Shown piece by piece: positions 1 to 8,226 of a DNA stretch of 18,290 nucleotides. How positions within the stretch are numbered: position 1 is the stretch's first letter; each line of letters starts with the position of its first letter. Below the pieces are notes generated by a model that saw only the letters and a list, made by a program, of their open reading frames with translations, did not search any database and had not been told where the DNA came from. Both the position numbers and the translations under genes were made by a program. Origin of the DNA: Comamonadaceae bacterium (GTDB lineage Bacteria > Pseudomonadota > Gammaproteobacteria > Burkholderiales > Burkholderiaceae); NCBI GenBank assembly GCA_947374535.1, contig CANCCJ010000046.1:1-18290 (forward strand), written 5' to 3'.

Positions 1-3
1 CAG

Positions 4-480
4 TCATGTGGGTGTGTGTTGTTGGTGGCGCTGCCACAGCCTGTAGGCCAAGTAGCCGACGATGGTGCCATTCAGCACCACGATGAAGGCGTTCATCCAT
101 GAAGGTTCATGCTGCAAATGAATCAGCTCAAACGGAATGTAAATGCCCCCCGAGAGCGCGCCCAAATATTCACCCCAAGCCTTGCCCAGCCACAGACCCG
201 TGGCTTCGATGAGGCGCAACGCGATGTAAGCCGAGGCCAGCATAACCAACAGGCGCACCTCGGTGTTTGGCAGCAAGTCAGCGTAGTGCAGCAGCAAAGA
301 GGGGTAATGTGCCTCGGGGTCGAGGCCTAAGCGGCCAACCAGCGTCAGAACCACAGCGCGCACATCGTGGTGCAGCAGATCGAGTACGCCAATCAACCCA
401 ATCAACGCAGCCAAGCCTTTGATCGCTTCAAAGATCGCGATGGCTTGAAGGGCGCTGCGCTGATCTTTGGGGCCTGACAT
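4..480 (-). CDS. DUF2127 family small membrane protein
   Basis: A complete 158-residue ORF, ATG at 478-480 on the minus strand and TGA at 4-6. It begins one base after the argH stop, so the two genes are probably co-transcribed. The sequence is hydrophobic, with likely membrane segments near residues 17-35, 76-97 and 130-148. It carries the features I associate with DUF2127: an early FEAIKGLAAL stretch and a later WGEYLGALSGGIYIPFEL stretch. The family is a predicted inner-membrane protein of unknown function, and nothing here reveals a substrate or catalytic residue. Its link to arginine synthesis is only positional. Family assignment is from remembered sequence pattern; function unknown. 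Confidence 0.8.
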   Translation of the reverse strand: MSGPKDQRSALQAIAIFEAIKGLAALIGLIGVLDLLHHDVRAVVLTLVGRLGLDPEAHYPSLLLHYADLLPNTEVRLLVMLASAYIALRLIEATGLWLGKAWGEYLGALSGGIYIPFELIHLQHEPSWMNAFIVVLNGTIVGYLAYRLWQRHQQHTPT

Positions 481-481
481 G

Positions 482-1930
482 TCAGCCTAGGCGCTTGTGA
501 TGACGCGCAATTTGTGCGCGCACCTGCACAGGCGCGGTGCCACCCAAGGTATTGCGTGCGTTGAGTGAGCCGTGCAGGCTCAAGCAGTCGTACACGTCTT
601 TCTCGATGGCGGGGTGGAAGCTTTGCAGCACTTCCAGCGGCAGCTCTGACAAATCGCAGTTGTGGCTGGCAGCGGCCTTGACGGCGTGGGCCACGGTTTC
701 ATGCGCATCGCGGAAAGGCTGGCCTTTTTTCACCAAGTAGTCGGCCAAGTCGGTGGCGGTGGCAAAGCCTTTTTTGGCGGCGTCTTCCATGGCTTGGGCG
801 TTGACGGTGATGCCGCCTTCTTTTTGGCCCGTGGCTGGGTTGACTTGGCCACCCACCATTTCGCTGAAGATGCGCAGCGTGTCTTTGAGGGTGTCGACCG
901 TGTCAAACAAAGGTTCTTTGTCTTCTTGGTTGTCTTTGTTGTAGGCCAAGGGTTGGCCTTTCATCAAGGTGATGAGGCCCATCAAATGGCCCACCACACG
1001 GCCGGTTTTGCCGCGTGCGAGTTCGGGCACGTCTGGATTTTTCTTCTGCGGCATGATGGAGCTGCCGGTGGTGAAGCGGTCGGCAATTTTGATGAAGCCA
1101 AAGTTTTGGCTCATCCACAAAATCAACTCTTCCGACATGCGGCTGATGTGCACCATGCACAGGCTGGCAGCGGCGGTGAACTCAATGGCAAAGTCGCGAT
1201 CGCTCACACCGTCCAAGCTGTTTTGGCAGACTTGTGCGTTGCCGTGCTCGTCCACCATGCCGAGCGTGCGGGCCACGCGTTCGCGGTCCAGCGGGTAGGT
1301 GGTGCCAGCCAAGGCGGCGCTGCCCAAAGGCAAGCGGTTGGTGCGGCGGCGCACGTCGCTCATGCGCTCGGCGTCGCGTGCAAACATTTCGACATAGGCC
1401 AGCAGGTGGTGGGCAAAACTCACGGGCTGCGCCACTTGCAAGTGGGTGAAGCCAGGCAGGATGACGTCGACGTTTTTCTCGGCCACTTCCACGAGTGACT
1501 TTTGCAAATCGACCAACAAGTCGATGATCAGGTCCATTTCGCTGCGCAACCACAAGCGCACGTCGGTGGCCACTTGGTCGTTGCGGCTGCGGCCGGTGTG
1601 CAGGCGTTTGCCTGCATCGCCCACCAGTTGGGTGAGGCGCGCTTCGATGTTGAGGTGAACGTCTTCGAGGTCGAGCTTCCACTCGAACTGGCCAGATTCA
1701 ATTTCAGACCAAATTTGCGCCATGCCTTTTTGGATGGCCGCGTGGTCGTCTTTGCCGATGATGCCTTGGTGGCCCAGCATCTCGGCGTGGGCCAAGCTGC
1801 CTGTGATGTCGGCTTGCCACAAGCGTTTGTCAAAGAACACGCTGGCGGTGTAGCGCTTGACCAACTCGCTCATGGGTTCAGAAAACAGGGCGGACCACGC
1901 TTGGGATTTTTTGTCGAGTTGGTTTGTCAT
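482..1930 (-). CDS. argH: argininosuccinate lyase
   Basis: A 482-residue protein, the usual length for ArgH. It catalyses the last step of arginine synthesis in the cytoplasm, splitting argininosuccinate into arginine and fumarate. Diagnostic features of the fumarase/aspartase superfamily are visible: HTGRSRNDQ at about residues 111-119, THLQ at 162-165 (the histidine region used in catalysis), and the signature [12 protein letters not shown] at 289-300, whose serine loop closes over the active site. The protein is a homotetramer in known relatives. The ATG at 1928-1930 gives the standard N-terminus, with [10 protein letters not shown] soon after it. No Shine-Dalgarno sequence precedes it; a TAAAAT box lies only 9 nt upstream, so the leader may be very short. 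It diverges from the defence operon on the other strand. Confidence 0.97.
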   Translation of the reverse strand: MTNQLDKKSQAWSALFSEPMSELVKRYTASVFFDKRLWQADITGSLAHAEMLGHQGIIGKDDHAAIQKGMAQIWSEIESGQFEWKLDLEDVHLNIEARLTQLVGDAGKRLHTGRSRNDQVATDVRLWLRSEMDLIIDLLVDLQKSLVEVAEKNVDVILPGFTHLQVAQPVSFAHHLLAYVEMFARDAERMSDVRRRTNRLPLGSAALAGTTYPLDRERVARTLGMVDEHGNAQVCQNSLDGVSDRDFAIEFTAAASLCMVHISRMSEELILWMSQNFGFIKIADRFTTGSSIMPQKKNPDVPELARGKTGRVVGHLMGLITLMKGQPLAYNKDNQEDKEPLFDTVDTLKDTLRIFSEMVGGQVNPATGQKEGGITVNAQAMEDAAKKGFATATDLADYLVKKGQPFRDAHETVAHAVKAAASHNCDLSELPLEVLQSFHPAIEKDVYDCLSLHGSLNARNTLGGTAPVQVRAQIARHHKRLG

Positions 1931-1939
1931 ATAGGTCAG

Positions 1940-1967
1940 ATTTTATCGGGCTGGCGTTGCGTGGAAA
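1940..1967 (-). promoter_or_regulatory. candidate argH promoter with very short leader
   Basis: On the minus strand, TTTCCA (rc of 1962-1967) and TAAAAT (rc of 1940-1945) are separated by 16 nt. They resemble sigma-70 -35 and -10 boxes (4/6 and 5/6 matches). The -10 box ends only 9 nt before the argH ATG, so the transcript would be nearly leaderless, which fits the absence of a Shine-Dalgarno sequence. Identified by eye only. Confidence 0.35.
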
Positions 1968-1972
1968 TTTCC
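1963..1972. promoter_or_regulatory. 10-bp palindrome in the argH/helicase divergent region
   Basis: GGAAATTTCC is a perfect palindrome that overlaps the candidate -35 box of argH and lies about 80 nt upstream of the helicase start. Such a site between divergent genes could bind a dimeric regulator. A 10-bp palindrome can also occur by chance, and no regulator is assigned. Confidence 0.25.
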
Positions 1973-2011
1973 TTATTCTTTTGAATTACATTTAGCTCAG
2001 TAAAAAATTGA

Positions 2012-2033
2012 CTTTGTCATTGAGTAGACAAAG
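2012..2033. promoter_or_regulatory. inverted repeat upstream of the defence operon (candidate operator)
   Basis: CTTTGTC (2012-2018) and GACAAAG (2027-2033) are perfect 7-bp inverted arms around an 8-nt spacer. The repeat ends 16 nt before the helicase ATG at 2050, a place where a bound repressor would block transcription or translation. The operon encodes a helix-turn-helix RhuM-like protein that could be the regulator, but that link is conjecture. If translation instead starts at the TTG at 2008, this repeat would lie inside the coding region. Confidence 0.35.
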
Positions 2034-2049
2034 CAAAACCTCAATTCCT

Positions 2050-5000
2050 ATGAAATTTGTCAGTAATGCTGGAACAGACAGAGTTCTGGACTTCTTGCGG
2101 CCAGGTTTGCAGGCCAACCACCAGCTCGACATGGCCTCGCCATCTTTTTCGCTGTTCGCTTTCTCAGAAGTCCTGACTGCCTTTCCTCTGCTGTCCCGTT
2201 CTCGATTGGTCATTCCGCCAGTCACTGCCAATGCCACAACCGGTATCGAGGGCGTTCAGTTGGGTTTGCTGGGCTCCGCATCTGACCGTGCCGCACGTAA
2301 CAAACTCCAAGCACCATGGCTGGCGCGTCAGCTGGCCGCGTGGGCGCAAGACAAAACAGATATTCGTCATTCTTTAGGCCCAATTCCGCAAGGCACCGTG
2401 GTCATGCGCGATGCGGAGGGCCTGGCCCTGCAAGCGGCCCTGGGCTCATTTGCATTCAGCAGCGAAGGCTTGGGCATCACGCCCGGCAACCCGCTCAGCC
2501 TTATTCAAGCGTCTGAAACGCCTGCAGAAGCCCAAATGCTCAGCCAGTGGTTTGACCTGCAATGGGCCAGTTTGCAAGACCAAGTCGAGGCCAAGGCGGC
2601 ATTTCTCAATGCCGTCAAAGCCATCAGTACCCCACGCGACGCGACCAGCATTTACAACTTGATCTTGCAAAACCTTTTTGCGAGTCAAGGTGAAGGTTTG
2701 GACGAAGAGCGCATTGTCAAATCGGCCACGGGCATTCGCAACACCATCGTCTGGAACAAGCTCTACAAATTTCAACGCGACGGCGTCGTGGGTGCCATCG
2801 ACAAGCTCGAACGCTTTGGCGGCTGCATCATTGCCGACAGCGTGGGCTTGGGCAAAACCTTTGAAGCCCTGGCCATCATCAAGTACCACGAGTTACGTAA
2901 CGACCGCGTGCTGGTGCTGTGCCCCAAACGCCTGCGCGACAACTGGACGCTCCACAAAGCCAACGACCGTCGCAACGTGTTGGCCCCCGACAGGCTCAAC
3001 TACGACGTGCTGAACCACACCGATTTATCTCGGGACAATGGTTTGTCGGGTGACATTGACCTGAGCAACGTCAACTGGGGCAACTATGACCTGGTGGTCA
3101 TTGATGAGTCGCACAACTTCCGCAACAAGGCCGCCAACAAAGGCCGTGAAACACGCTATGACAGGCTCATGCGCAAGATCATCCGAGAGGGCGTTAAGAC
3201 GCGCGTGCTCATGCTCTCGGCCACGCCGGTGAACAACCGGCTCAACGACCTGAAAAACCAAATCGCCTTCATCACCGAGGGTGACGACACAGCCTTGTTC
3301 GAGCACGGCATATCTAGCATTGAAAGCACCACACGCCGCGCCCAAAAATCATTCAACCGTTGGCTTGATTTGCCGCCCGAAGAAAAAACACCCGGCAAGC
3401 TGGTGGACATGCTCGGGTTTGATTACTTTGCCTTGCTCGATCACCTGACCATTGCCCGCTCGCGCCGCCACATCGAAAAATATTACGGCACCGCCGAGAC
3501 CGGGCGCTTTCCTGATCGCTTGCCCCCCATCAACATCAAAGCCGATGTGGACCGTGCAGGCGAATTTCGCTCCATCCGCGAAATCAACCTTGAAATTCGT
3601 CGCCTCAACCTGGCCGCCTATGCGCCCATGCGCTACTTGCTGCCGCACAAGCAAGAGGCTTACGACGACAAATACAGCACGCAAATTCGCGGCGGCGAAA
3701 GCATGTTCCGCCAAACTGACCGAGAAGAAAGCCTGATTCACCTCTTGCGTGTCAATGTGCTCAAGCGCATGGAAAGCTCGGTGTCCTCCTTTGCGCTCAC
3801 CGTACGCCGTCAGTTGCAAGATGTAGAAGCCACACTGGCCAAAATTGAGGCGCACAGCGAGTCGTTTGAAGAGCTGGACATTGCCGATGTGGACATGGAG
3901 GACCCCGCCTTTGAAGCCCTGCTGGTTGGCCGCAAAGTCAAAATTTTGCTAGGCGACATGGATCTGCTGCGCTGGAAGAGCGACCTGACTGAAGACCGCA
4001 ACCGCTTGGCCATCCTCAGTGCAGCTGCTGAACAAGTGGGCGCGGCGCGAGACGACAAGCTCGATAAATTGCGCGAAATGATCGCGGGCAAATGCCGCAA
4101 CCCCATCAATGCAGGCAACCGCAAGATCATCATCTTTACGGCCTTTGCCGACACCGCCAAATACCTTTATGACCAATTGGCCGATTGGGCAAAGGCAGAT
4201 TGGGGTCTGCAAACCGCACTGGTCACGGGTGCTGGTCGCAACCAAACCACGCTGCCCCAGCTCAAGCGTGACCTCACCAGTATCTTGACGGCGTTTTCGC
4301 CCCGCTCCAAAGAGCGGCCCGCAGAGTTGGCCACCGATGGCGAGTTGGACTTGCTCATTGCCACCGATTGCATCAGCGAAGGCCAAAACCTGCAAGACTG
4401 CGACTGGCTGATCAACTACGACATCCACTGGAACCCCGTTCGCATCATCCAGCGCTTTGGCCGTATTGATCGCATTGGCTCCATCAACAGCAGCATCCAG
4501 CTGGTCAACTTCTGGCCCAACATGGCGCTGGACGAATACATCAACCTGGAGCAACGCGTCAGCGGCCGCATGGTGCTGCTCGACATATCGGCCACTGGCG
4601 AAGAAAACATCATCGAGCAGCAATCGGGCAACCCGATGAACGACCTCGAATACCGACGCAACCAGTTGCTCAAACTCCAAGAAACCGTCATCGACCTGGA
4701 AGACCTGTCCAGCGGCGTGGCCATCACCGACCTGACGCTGACCGACTTCCGCATTGACCTGGCCGAATTTGGCAAAGCCCACCCTGGCCAGCTGCAAAGC
4801 CTGCCGCTGGGTTGTTTTGCCGTGGTCACTAGCCAGGATGCAGACATCGCCCCCGGCATCCTCTTTTGCTTGCGAGCCGAAGGGGCCACTGCGCAAAAAG
4901 GCATTGACCCCAGTTATCCGCTGGCGCCGCACTATCTGGTGCATGTGGGGCAAGACGGCGAAGTCGTGTTGCCCTATACCCAAGCCAAGCGCATGTTGGA

Positions 5001-5283
5001 CTGGCTCAAACGCCTGAGCCTGGGCCGTGACCTGCCCGATGCGCAAGCCTGCAAGGCCTGGGACAAAACCACCCGTCATGGCGAAGACATGCGCCACGCC
5101 CAACAACTTCTGGCCGCTGCGGTGGCCTCGGTTGCGGGTAAATCGGCCGAGCGTGCCGTGGCCAGCCTGTTCACGCCGGGCGGCACCCACGCCATGAAAG
5201 GCGAGTTCGCAGGCGTTAATGATTTTGAGGTGTTGGCCTATTTGGTGGTTTTGCCCGCTGCGCCAGCAGTCCCTGTGGCATGA
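2050..5283 (+). CDS. SNF2/RapA-type helicase with degenerate PLD-like N-terminus
   Basis: A 1077-residue superfamily 2 ATPase. Motif I GLGKT is at 266-270, the DESH box (motif II) at 352-355, SATP (motif III) at 390-393, a motif V region TDCISEGQNL at 772-781, and motif VI QRFGRIDRIG at 801-810, all intact. The order and the DESH box match SNF2/RapA-like DNA translocases rather than type III Res. The first ~170 residues look like a phospholipase-D-like fold (GSFAFSSEGLGI resembles the PLD GSxNFTxxGL segment), but I see no HxKxxxxD motif, so it is probably non-catalytic. I chose ATG 2050 over the in-frame TTG at 2008 because the encoded MKFVSNAGTDRV looks like a natural domain start; neither has a good Shine-Dalgarno sequence. 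The stop overlaps the next gene by ATGA, implying translational coupling. It is first in a seven-gene defence-like operon; the exact role is unknown. Confidence 0.88.
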   Translation: MKFVSNAGTDRVLDFLRPGLQANHQLDMASPSFSLFAFSEVLTAFPLLSRSRLVIPPVTANATTGIEGVQLGLLGSASDRAARNKLQAPWLARQLAAWAQDKTDIRHSLGPIPQGTVVMRDAEGLALQAALGSFAFSSEGLGITPGNPLSLIQASETPAEAQMLSQWFDLQWASLQDQVEAKAAFLNAVKAISTPRDATSIYNLILQNLFASQGEGLDEERIVKSATGIRNTIVWNKLYKFQRDGVVGAIDKLERFGGCIIADSVGLGKTFEALAIIKYHELRNDRVLVLCPKRLRDNWTLHKANDRRNVLAPDRLNYDVLNHTDLSRDNGLSGDIDLSNVNWGNYDLVVIDESHNFRNKAANKGRETRYDRLMRKIIREGVKTRVLMLSATPVNNRLNDLKNQIAFITEGDDTALFEHGISSIESTTRRAQKSFNRWLDLPPEEKTPGKLVDMLGFDYFALLDHLTIARSRRHIEKYYGTAETGRFPDRLPPINIKADVDRAGEFRSIREINLEIRRLNLAAYAPMRYLLPHKQEAYDDKYSTQIRGGESMFRQTDREESLIHLLRVNVLKRMESSVSSFALTVRRQLQDVEATLAKIEAHSESFEELDIADVDMEDPAFEALLVGRKVKILLGDMDLLRWKSDLTEDRNRLAILSAAAEQVGAARDDKLDKLREMIAGKCRNPINAGNRKIIIFTAFADTAKYLYDQLADWAKADWGLQTALVTGAGRNQTTLPQLKRDLTSILTAFSPRSKERPAELATDGELDLLIATDCISEGQNLQDCDWLINYDIHWNPVRIIQRFGRIDRIGSINSSIQLVNFWPNMALDEYINLEQRVSGRMVLLDISATGEENIIEQQSGNPMNDLEYRRNQLLKLQETVIDLEDLSSGVAITDLTLTDFRIDLAEFGKAHPGQLQSLPLGCFAVVTSQDADIAPGILFCLRAEGATAQKGIDPSYPLAPHYLVHVGQDGEVVLPYTQAKRMLDWLKRLSLGRDLPDAQACKAWDKTTRHGEDMRHAQQLLAAAVASVAGKSAERAVASLFTPGGTHAMKGEFAGVNDFEVLAYLVVLPAAPAVPVA

Positions 5284-6047
5284 ACGCAAAAGACCTGTTT
5301 GCAGCCCTAGGGCTGCCCTCGGCTGCTTGGGTAGAGCAACGCGTGCCCAAAAAGCTGCTGACCGAACACAGCGCCATTACCGCCAGCGACCGCAAGCTCA
5401 TTCAAGACCAGGTGGATGAAGTGCAATGGCTAGCCGCCATCAAGCCCAGCAACACAGGTGTGCCCACCTATGAAGACGCCCAGCGCACCTACCTTGAGTT
5501 GGCGGTGATTTCTATCACCCTGCGGCAAGCCACGGCCAGCCAAATGCAACGTGTGGCCGAGCTGCTGCACCGCGCTGTGCCTTACCCGGTACTGTTGATC
5601 GTCGATGCAGGCCAAACCTTGGCCATGTCCATGGCGCACATCCGATGGGCGCAACAAGAGGCCGAAAAAACCGTGCTGGATGGGGATGTGCTGATGGCAA
5701 CGATTTCAGCCGATCAATCCGCTAGTGATGCGCAAAGCGGATTCCTCGCCGCCTTGCCCCTGCACAAGCAAACCCGTAAGCATTTGCATGCACTGGTGCA
5801 AAGCTGGATGGACACACTCAGCGCCTGGCAAGCCGTGGCCATCACCGGGCAGTTTGTGCCCAGCACCACGCCCCAAGCAGCGGCCAAGCGGCGTGAAGCC
5901 TTGCGTCTGTGTTCGGCCTTGGATATCAAAATTAGCCAATTGCGCACGCAGGCCAACAAAGAAAAACAAATGGTGCGCCAGGTGGCGGCGAATATTGAAA
6001 TTAAGCGGCTCTTGATCGAGCGGCAAAAAATAACAACGAGTCTCTAA
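5280..6047 (+). CDS. DUF4391 family protein
   Basis: A 255-residue soluble protein, with its ATG overlapping the helicase stop (ATGA). The pattern matches DUF4391 as I recall it: an N-terminal LPSAAWVEQRVPKKLL stretch and a QWLAAIKPSNTGVP stretch. A central strand-rich segment with YPVLLIVDAG and a helical, charged C-terminus (roughly residues 195-250) follow. I see no nuclease, ATPase or methyltransferase motif. DUF4391 genes typically sit beside SNF2-like helicases and type III restriction genes, so a role as helicase partner or adaptor is likely but unproven. The gene ends with AGTCTCTAAGGG, which provides both the stop and the ribosome-binding site of the next gene. Composition is similar to the helicase, suggesting the two arrived together. 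Confidence 0.75.
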   Translation: MNAKDLFAALGLPSAAWVEQRVPKKLLTEHSAITASDRKLIQDQVDEVQWLAAIKPSNTGVPTYEDAQRTYLELAVISITLRQATASQMQRVAELLHRAVPYPVLLIVDAGQTLAMSMAHIRWAQQEAEKTVLDGDVLMATISADQSASDAQSGFLAALPLHKQTRKHLHALVQSWMDTLSAWQAVAITGQFVPSTTPQAAAKRREALRLCSALDIKISQLRTQANKEKQMVRQVAANIEIKRLLIERQKITTSL

Positions 6048-6050
6048 GGG
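6039..6050 (+). repeat. 12-nt direct repeat copy 1 (AGTCTCTAAGGG) at the DUF4391/DUF262 junction
   Basis: AGTCTCTAAGGG is identical to 10174-10185. It encodes Ser-Leu-stop of the DUF4391 gene, and its AAGGG (6046-6050) is the Shine-Dalgarno sequence 5 nt before the ATG at 6056. The stop and ribosome-binding site explain about half of the match; the remaining AGTCTC identity is unexplained. Confidence 0.5.
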
Positions 6051-6055
6051 AAAAA

Positions 6056-8179
6056 ATGAAAGCCATCGAAGCGAATTTGCTCACGTTCTTGCATAAGTCA
6101 CCGCAATTTGCGATACCCATTTATCAACGCAACTACTCTTGGACAGTTACGCAATGCCGCCAGCTCTGGATCGATTTGCTGCGTGCCGGTCGGAACGATG
6201 ACATCAAGGCGCATTTCATCGGGTCTGTCGTTTACGTAAAACGAGGGCAAGACAACGTGGTCGTCCAAGAGCCTTTGATGGTCATTGATGGACAACAACG
6301 TTTGACCACCAGTACGTTGTTGATCGCTGCTTTGGCCAAGCACTTTGAAGTCACAGGAATCGAAAATTTACTGGGCGCATTTTCCGCAAAAAAGTTACGC
6401 AACAACTATCTCATCAACCCTGATGAAGATGGTGACCGTTATTACAAGCTGATTTTGTCTGAGACGGACAAAGACACGTTACTGGCCATCTTGAAAGACT
6501 CAGCTCGGCCAGAAGATGCCAGCAATCGTATCGCTGAAAACTACAAATTTTTTCAGGATCTGATCGAGTCCCACCACAGCGAGCTGGAGGCCATTTGCCA
6601 AGGGCTTGCCAAGTTGATGATCGTGGACGTTTCGCTGGATCGCACACAAGACAATCCTCAGCTGATTTTTGAAAGCATGAACTCCACAGGCTTGGAGTTG
6701 AGTCAAGCCGACTTGATTCGCAACTACATCCTGATGGGACTGGAGCCCAAGCTCCAAACGGACCTCTACAAAACCTATTGGCGGCCGATGGAAAAAGCCT
6801 TTGGGCAAACTGCCTACGGGGTGCATTTCGATCCCTTTATGCGGCATTACTTGACGGCAAAGACAGGTGAAATTCCTAACGTCCGCGAGGTCTACAGCGC
6901 ATTTAAAGGTTTTGCGCCACGTTTTAAAGGGGACACCCAAAATTTGGTGGCAGACATACATGCCTTTGCCTCTTATTACTGTGCCATTGCATTGGGTGCA
7001 GAAACCGAGCCAGCTCTGAAGCAAGCTTTTCAAGATTTACGTGATCTAAGGGTCGATGTGTCCTATCCGTTCCTTTTGGAGGTTTATCACGACTTCAAAC
7101 AAGGTCGGCTACGTGTTGATGAAGTCGTTCAGGTGGTGCGCCTTGTAGAGAGCTATGTCTTCCGTCGTGTCATTTGTGCCATACCTACCAATTCCTTGAA
7201 TAAAACCTTTGCTGGGTTGGGCAAAAAACTTAAAAAAGATCGTTACCTGGAAAGTGTCCAAGCGGCATTTATGTTGCTGCCTTCATACAGACGCCTGCCA
7301 AGCGATGATGAGTTTTTACGGGATATTCAAGTTCGAGATCTGTACAGTTTCCGCAGCCGCAGTTACTGGTTGCGTCGTTTAGAAAATCATGGGCGCAAGG
7401 AGCGGGTCATGGTGGAGGACTACACCATCGAGCACATACTTCCCCAAAATGAAATGCTGTCCCAAGCATGGCAAACCGAACTGGGCGAAGACTGGCAGCG
7501 TATCCAGCAAGCGTATTTGCACACGCTGGGCAACTTGACTTTGACCGGGTACAACAGCGAATACAGTGATCGTCCCTTTGCCTACAAGCGCGACCAGGTC
7601 ACCGACAAGGACTGGCATCCAGTTGGTCTCAAGTACAGCCCGCTTCGACTGAATTTGGGGCTTGGCACGGTGGCCGAGTGGAACGAAGAGGCCATCAGAG
7701 CACGCGCAAACCGCCTGGCCAATGAAGCCTTGAAAGTCTGGACGATGCCGAACTTGTCAAAAGACGTGCTCAATGCTTATCGGAACGACAGTGTCAAATC
7801 GACCCAGCAATACGGCATCGATCAGCATCCCCATTTGGCCGTCAGCCCTGTGCGTGAAATTTTCCAAGCACTGCGCCAAGCCATTCAAGACCTGGACGCA
7901 TGTGTCACGGAAGAGTTTTTGAAACTGTATGTGGCTTACAAGGCAGAAACCAATTTTGTTGATGTCATTCCGCAAGCTAAACGATTGCTGTTGGTGCTCA
8001 ATGTCAGCATCGCTGACATTGAAGACCCCAAAGGACTTTGCCGCGATATTTCTGGCATTGGGCGTTGGGGCAATGGAGACGTGGAAGTGGGCCTAGGCAG
8101 CTTGGACGAGTTGCCCTATGTGATGAGCTTGGTGCGCCAGTCTTTCGAGCACCAAATGGGTGGCCTGCAGGACAGCTGA
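6056..8179 (+). CDS. DUF262/DUF1524/DUF5655 protein (GmrSD-type modification-dependent endonuclease)
   Basis: A 707-residue protein with three parts. The DUF262 N-terminus (about 1-230) has IPIYQRNYSW at 20-29 and DGQQR at 78-82, the nucleotide-handling motif of GmrS/ParB-like domains. DUF1524 (about 400-580) has IEHILPQ, with H460 and P463 of the HNH-like nuclease motif, followed by GNLTLTGYN. The C-terminal ~110 residues (LYVAYKAETNF to QSFEHQ) match DUF5655. Fused DUF262-DUF1524 proteins include GmrSD and BrxU, type IV enzymes that cut phage DNA carrying modified cytosines; that activity here is an inference from the family. An AAGGG site 5 nt before the ATG fixes the start. The gene is visibly more AT-rich than the helicase (25 of 60 G+C at 6361-6420 against 33 of 60 at 4381-4440), suggesting separate acquisition. 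Confidence 0.85.
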   Translation: MKAIEANLLTFLHKSPQFAIPIYQRNYSWTVTQCRQLWIDLLRAGRNDDIKAHFIGSVVYVKRGQDNVVVQEPLMVIDGQQRLTTSTLLIAALAKHFEVTGIENLLGAFSAKKLRNNYLINPDEDGDRYYKLILSETDKDTLLAILKDSARPEDASNRIAENYKFFQDLIESHHSELEAICQGLAKLMIVDVSLDRTQDNPQLIFESMNSTGLELSQADLIRNYILMGLEPKLQTDLYKTYWRPMEKAFGQTAYGVHFDPFMRHYLTAKTGEIPNVREVYSAFKGFAPRFKGDTQNLVADIHAFASYYCAIALGAETEPALKQAFQDLRDLRVDVSYPFLLEVYHDFKQGRLRVDEVVQVVRLVESYVFRRVICAIPTNSLNKTFAGLGKKLKKDRYLESVQAAFMLLPSYRRLPSDDEFLRDIQVRDLYSFRSRSYWLRRLENHGRKERVMVEDYTIEHILPQNEMLSQAWQTELGEDWQRIQQAYLHTLGNLTLTGYNSEYSDRPFAYKRDQVTDKDWHPVGLKYSPLRLNLGLGTVAEWNEEAIRARANRLANEALKVWTMPNLSKDVLNAYRNDSVKSTQQYGIDQHPHLAVSPVREIFQALRQAIQDLDACVTEEFLKLYVAYKAETNFVDVIPQAKRLLLVLNVSIADIEDPKGLCRDISGIGRWGNGDVEVGLGSLDELPYVMSLVRQSFEHQMGGLQDS

Positions 8180-8226
8180 TCTGTGCACAATCCCATGCAT
8201 TGCCCAAATATCGCTAAAGAAATCCA

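Noticed and set aside
662..1498. 278-codon plus-strand frame opposite argH
   Set aside because: It is a composition-driven shadow of argH with no recognisable family features.
3949..5289. 446-codon open frame on the minus strand opposite the helicase gene
   Set aside because: It overlaps a well-supported helicase with intact motifs, shows no recognisable domain, and such antisense frames are expected opposite GC-rich genes.
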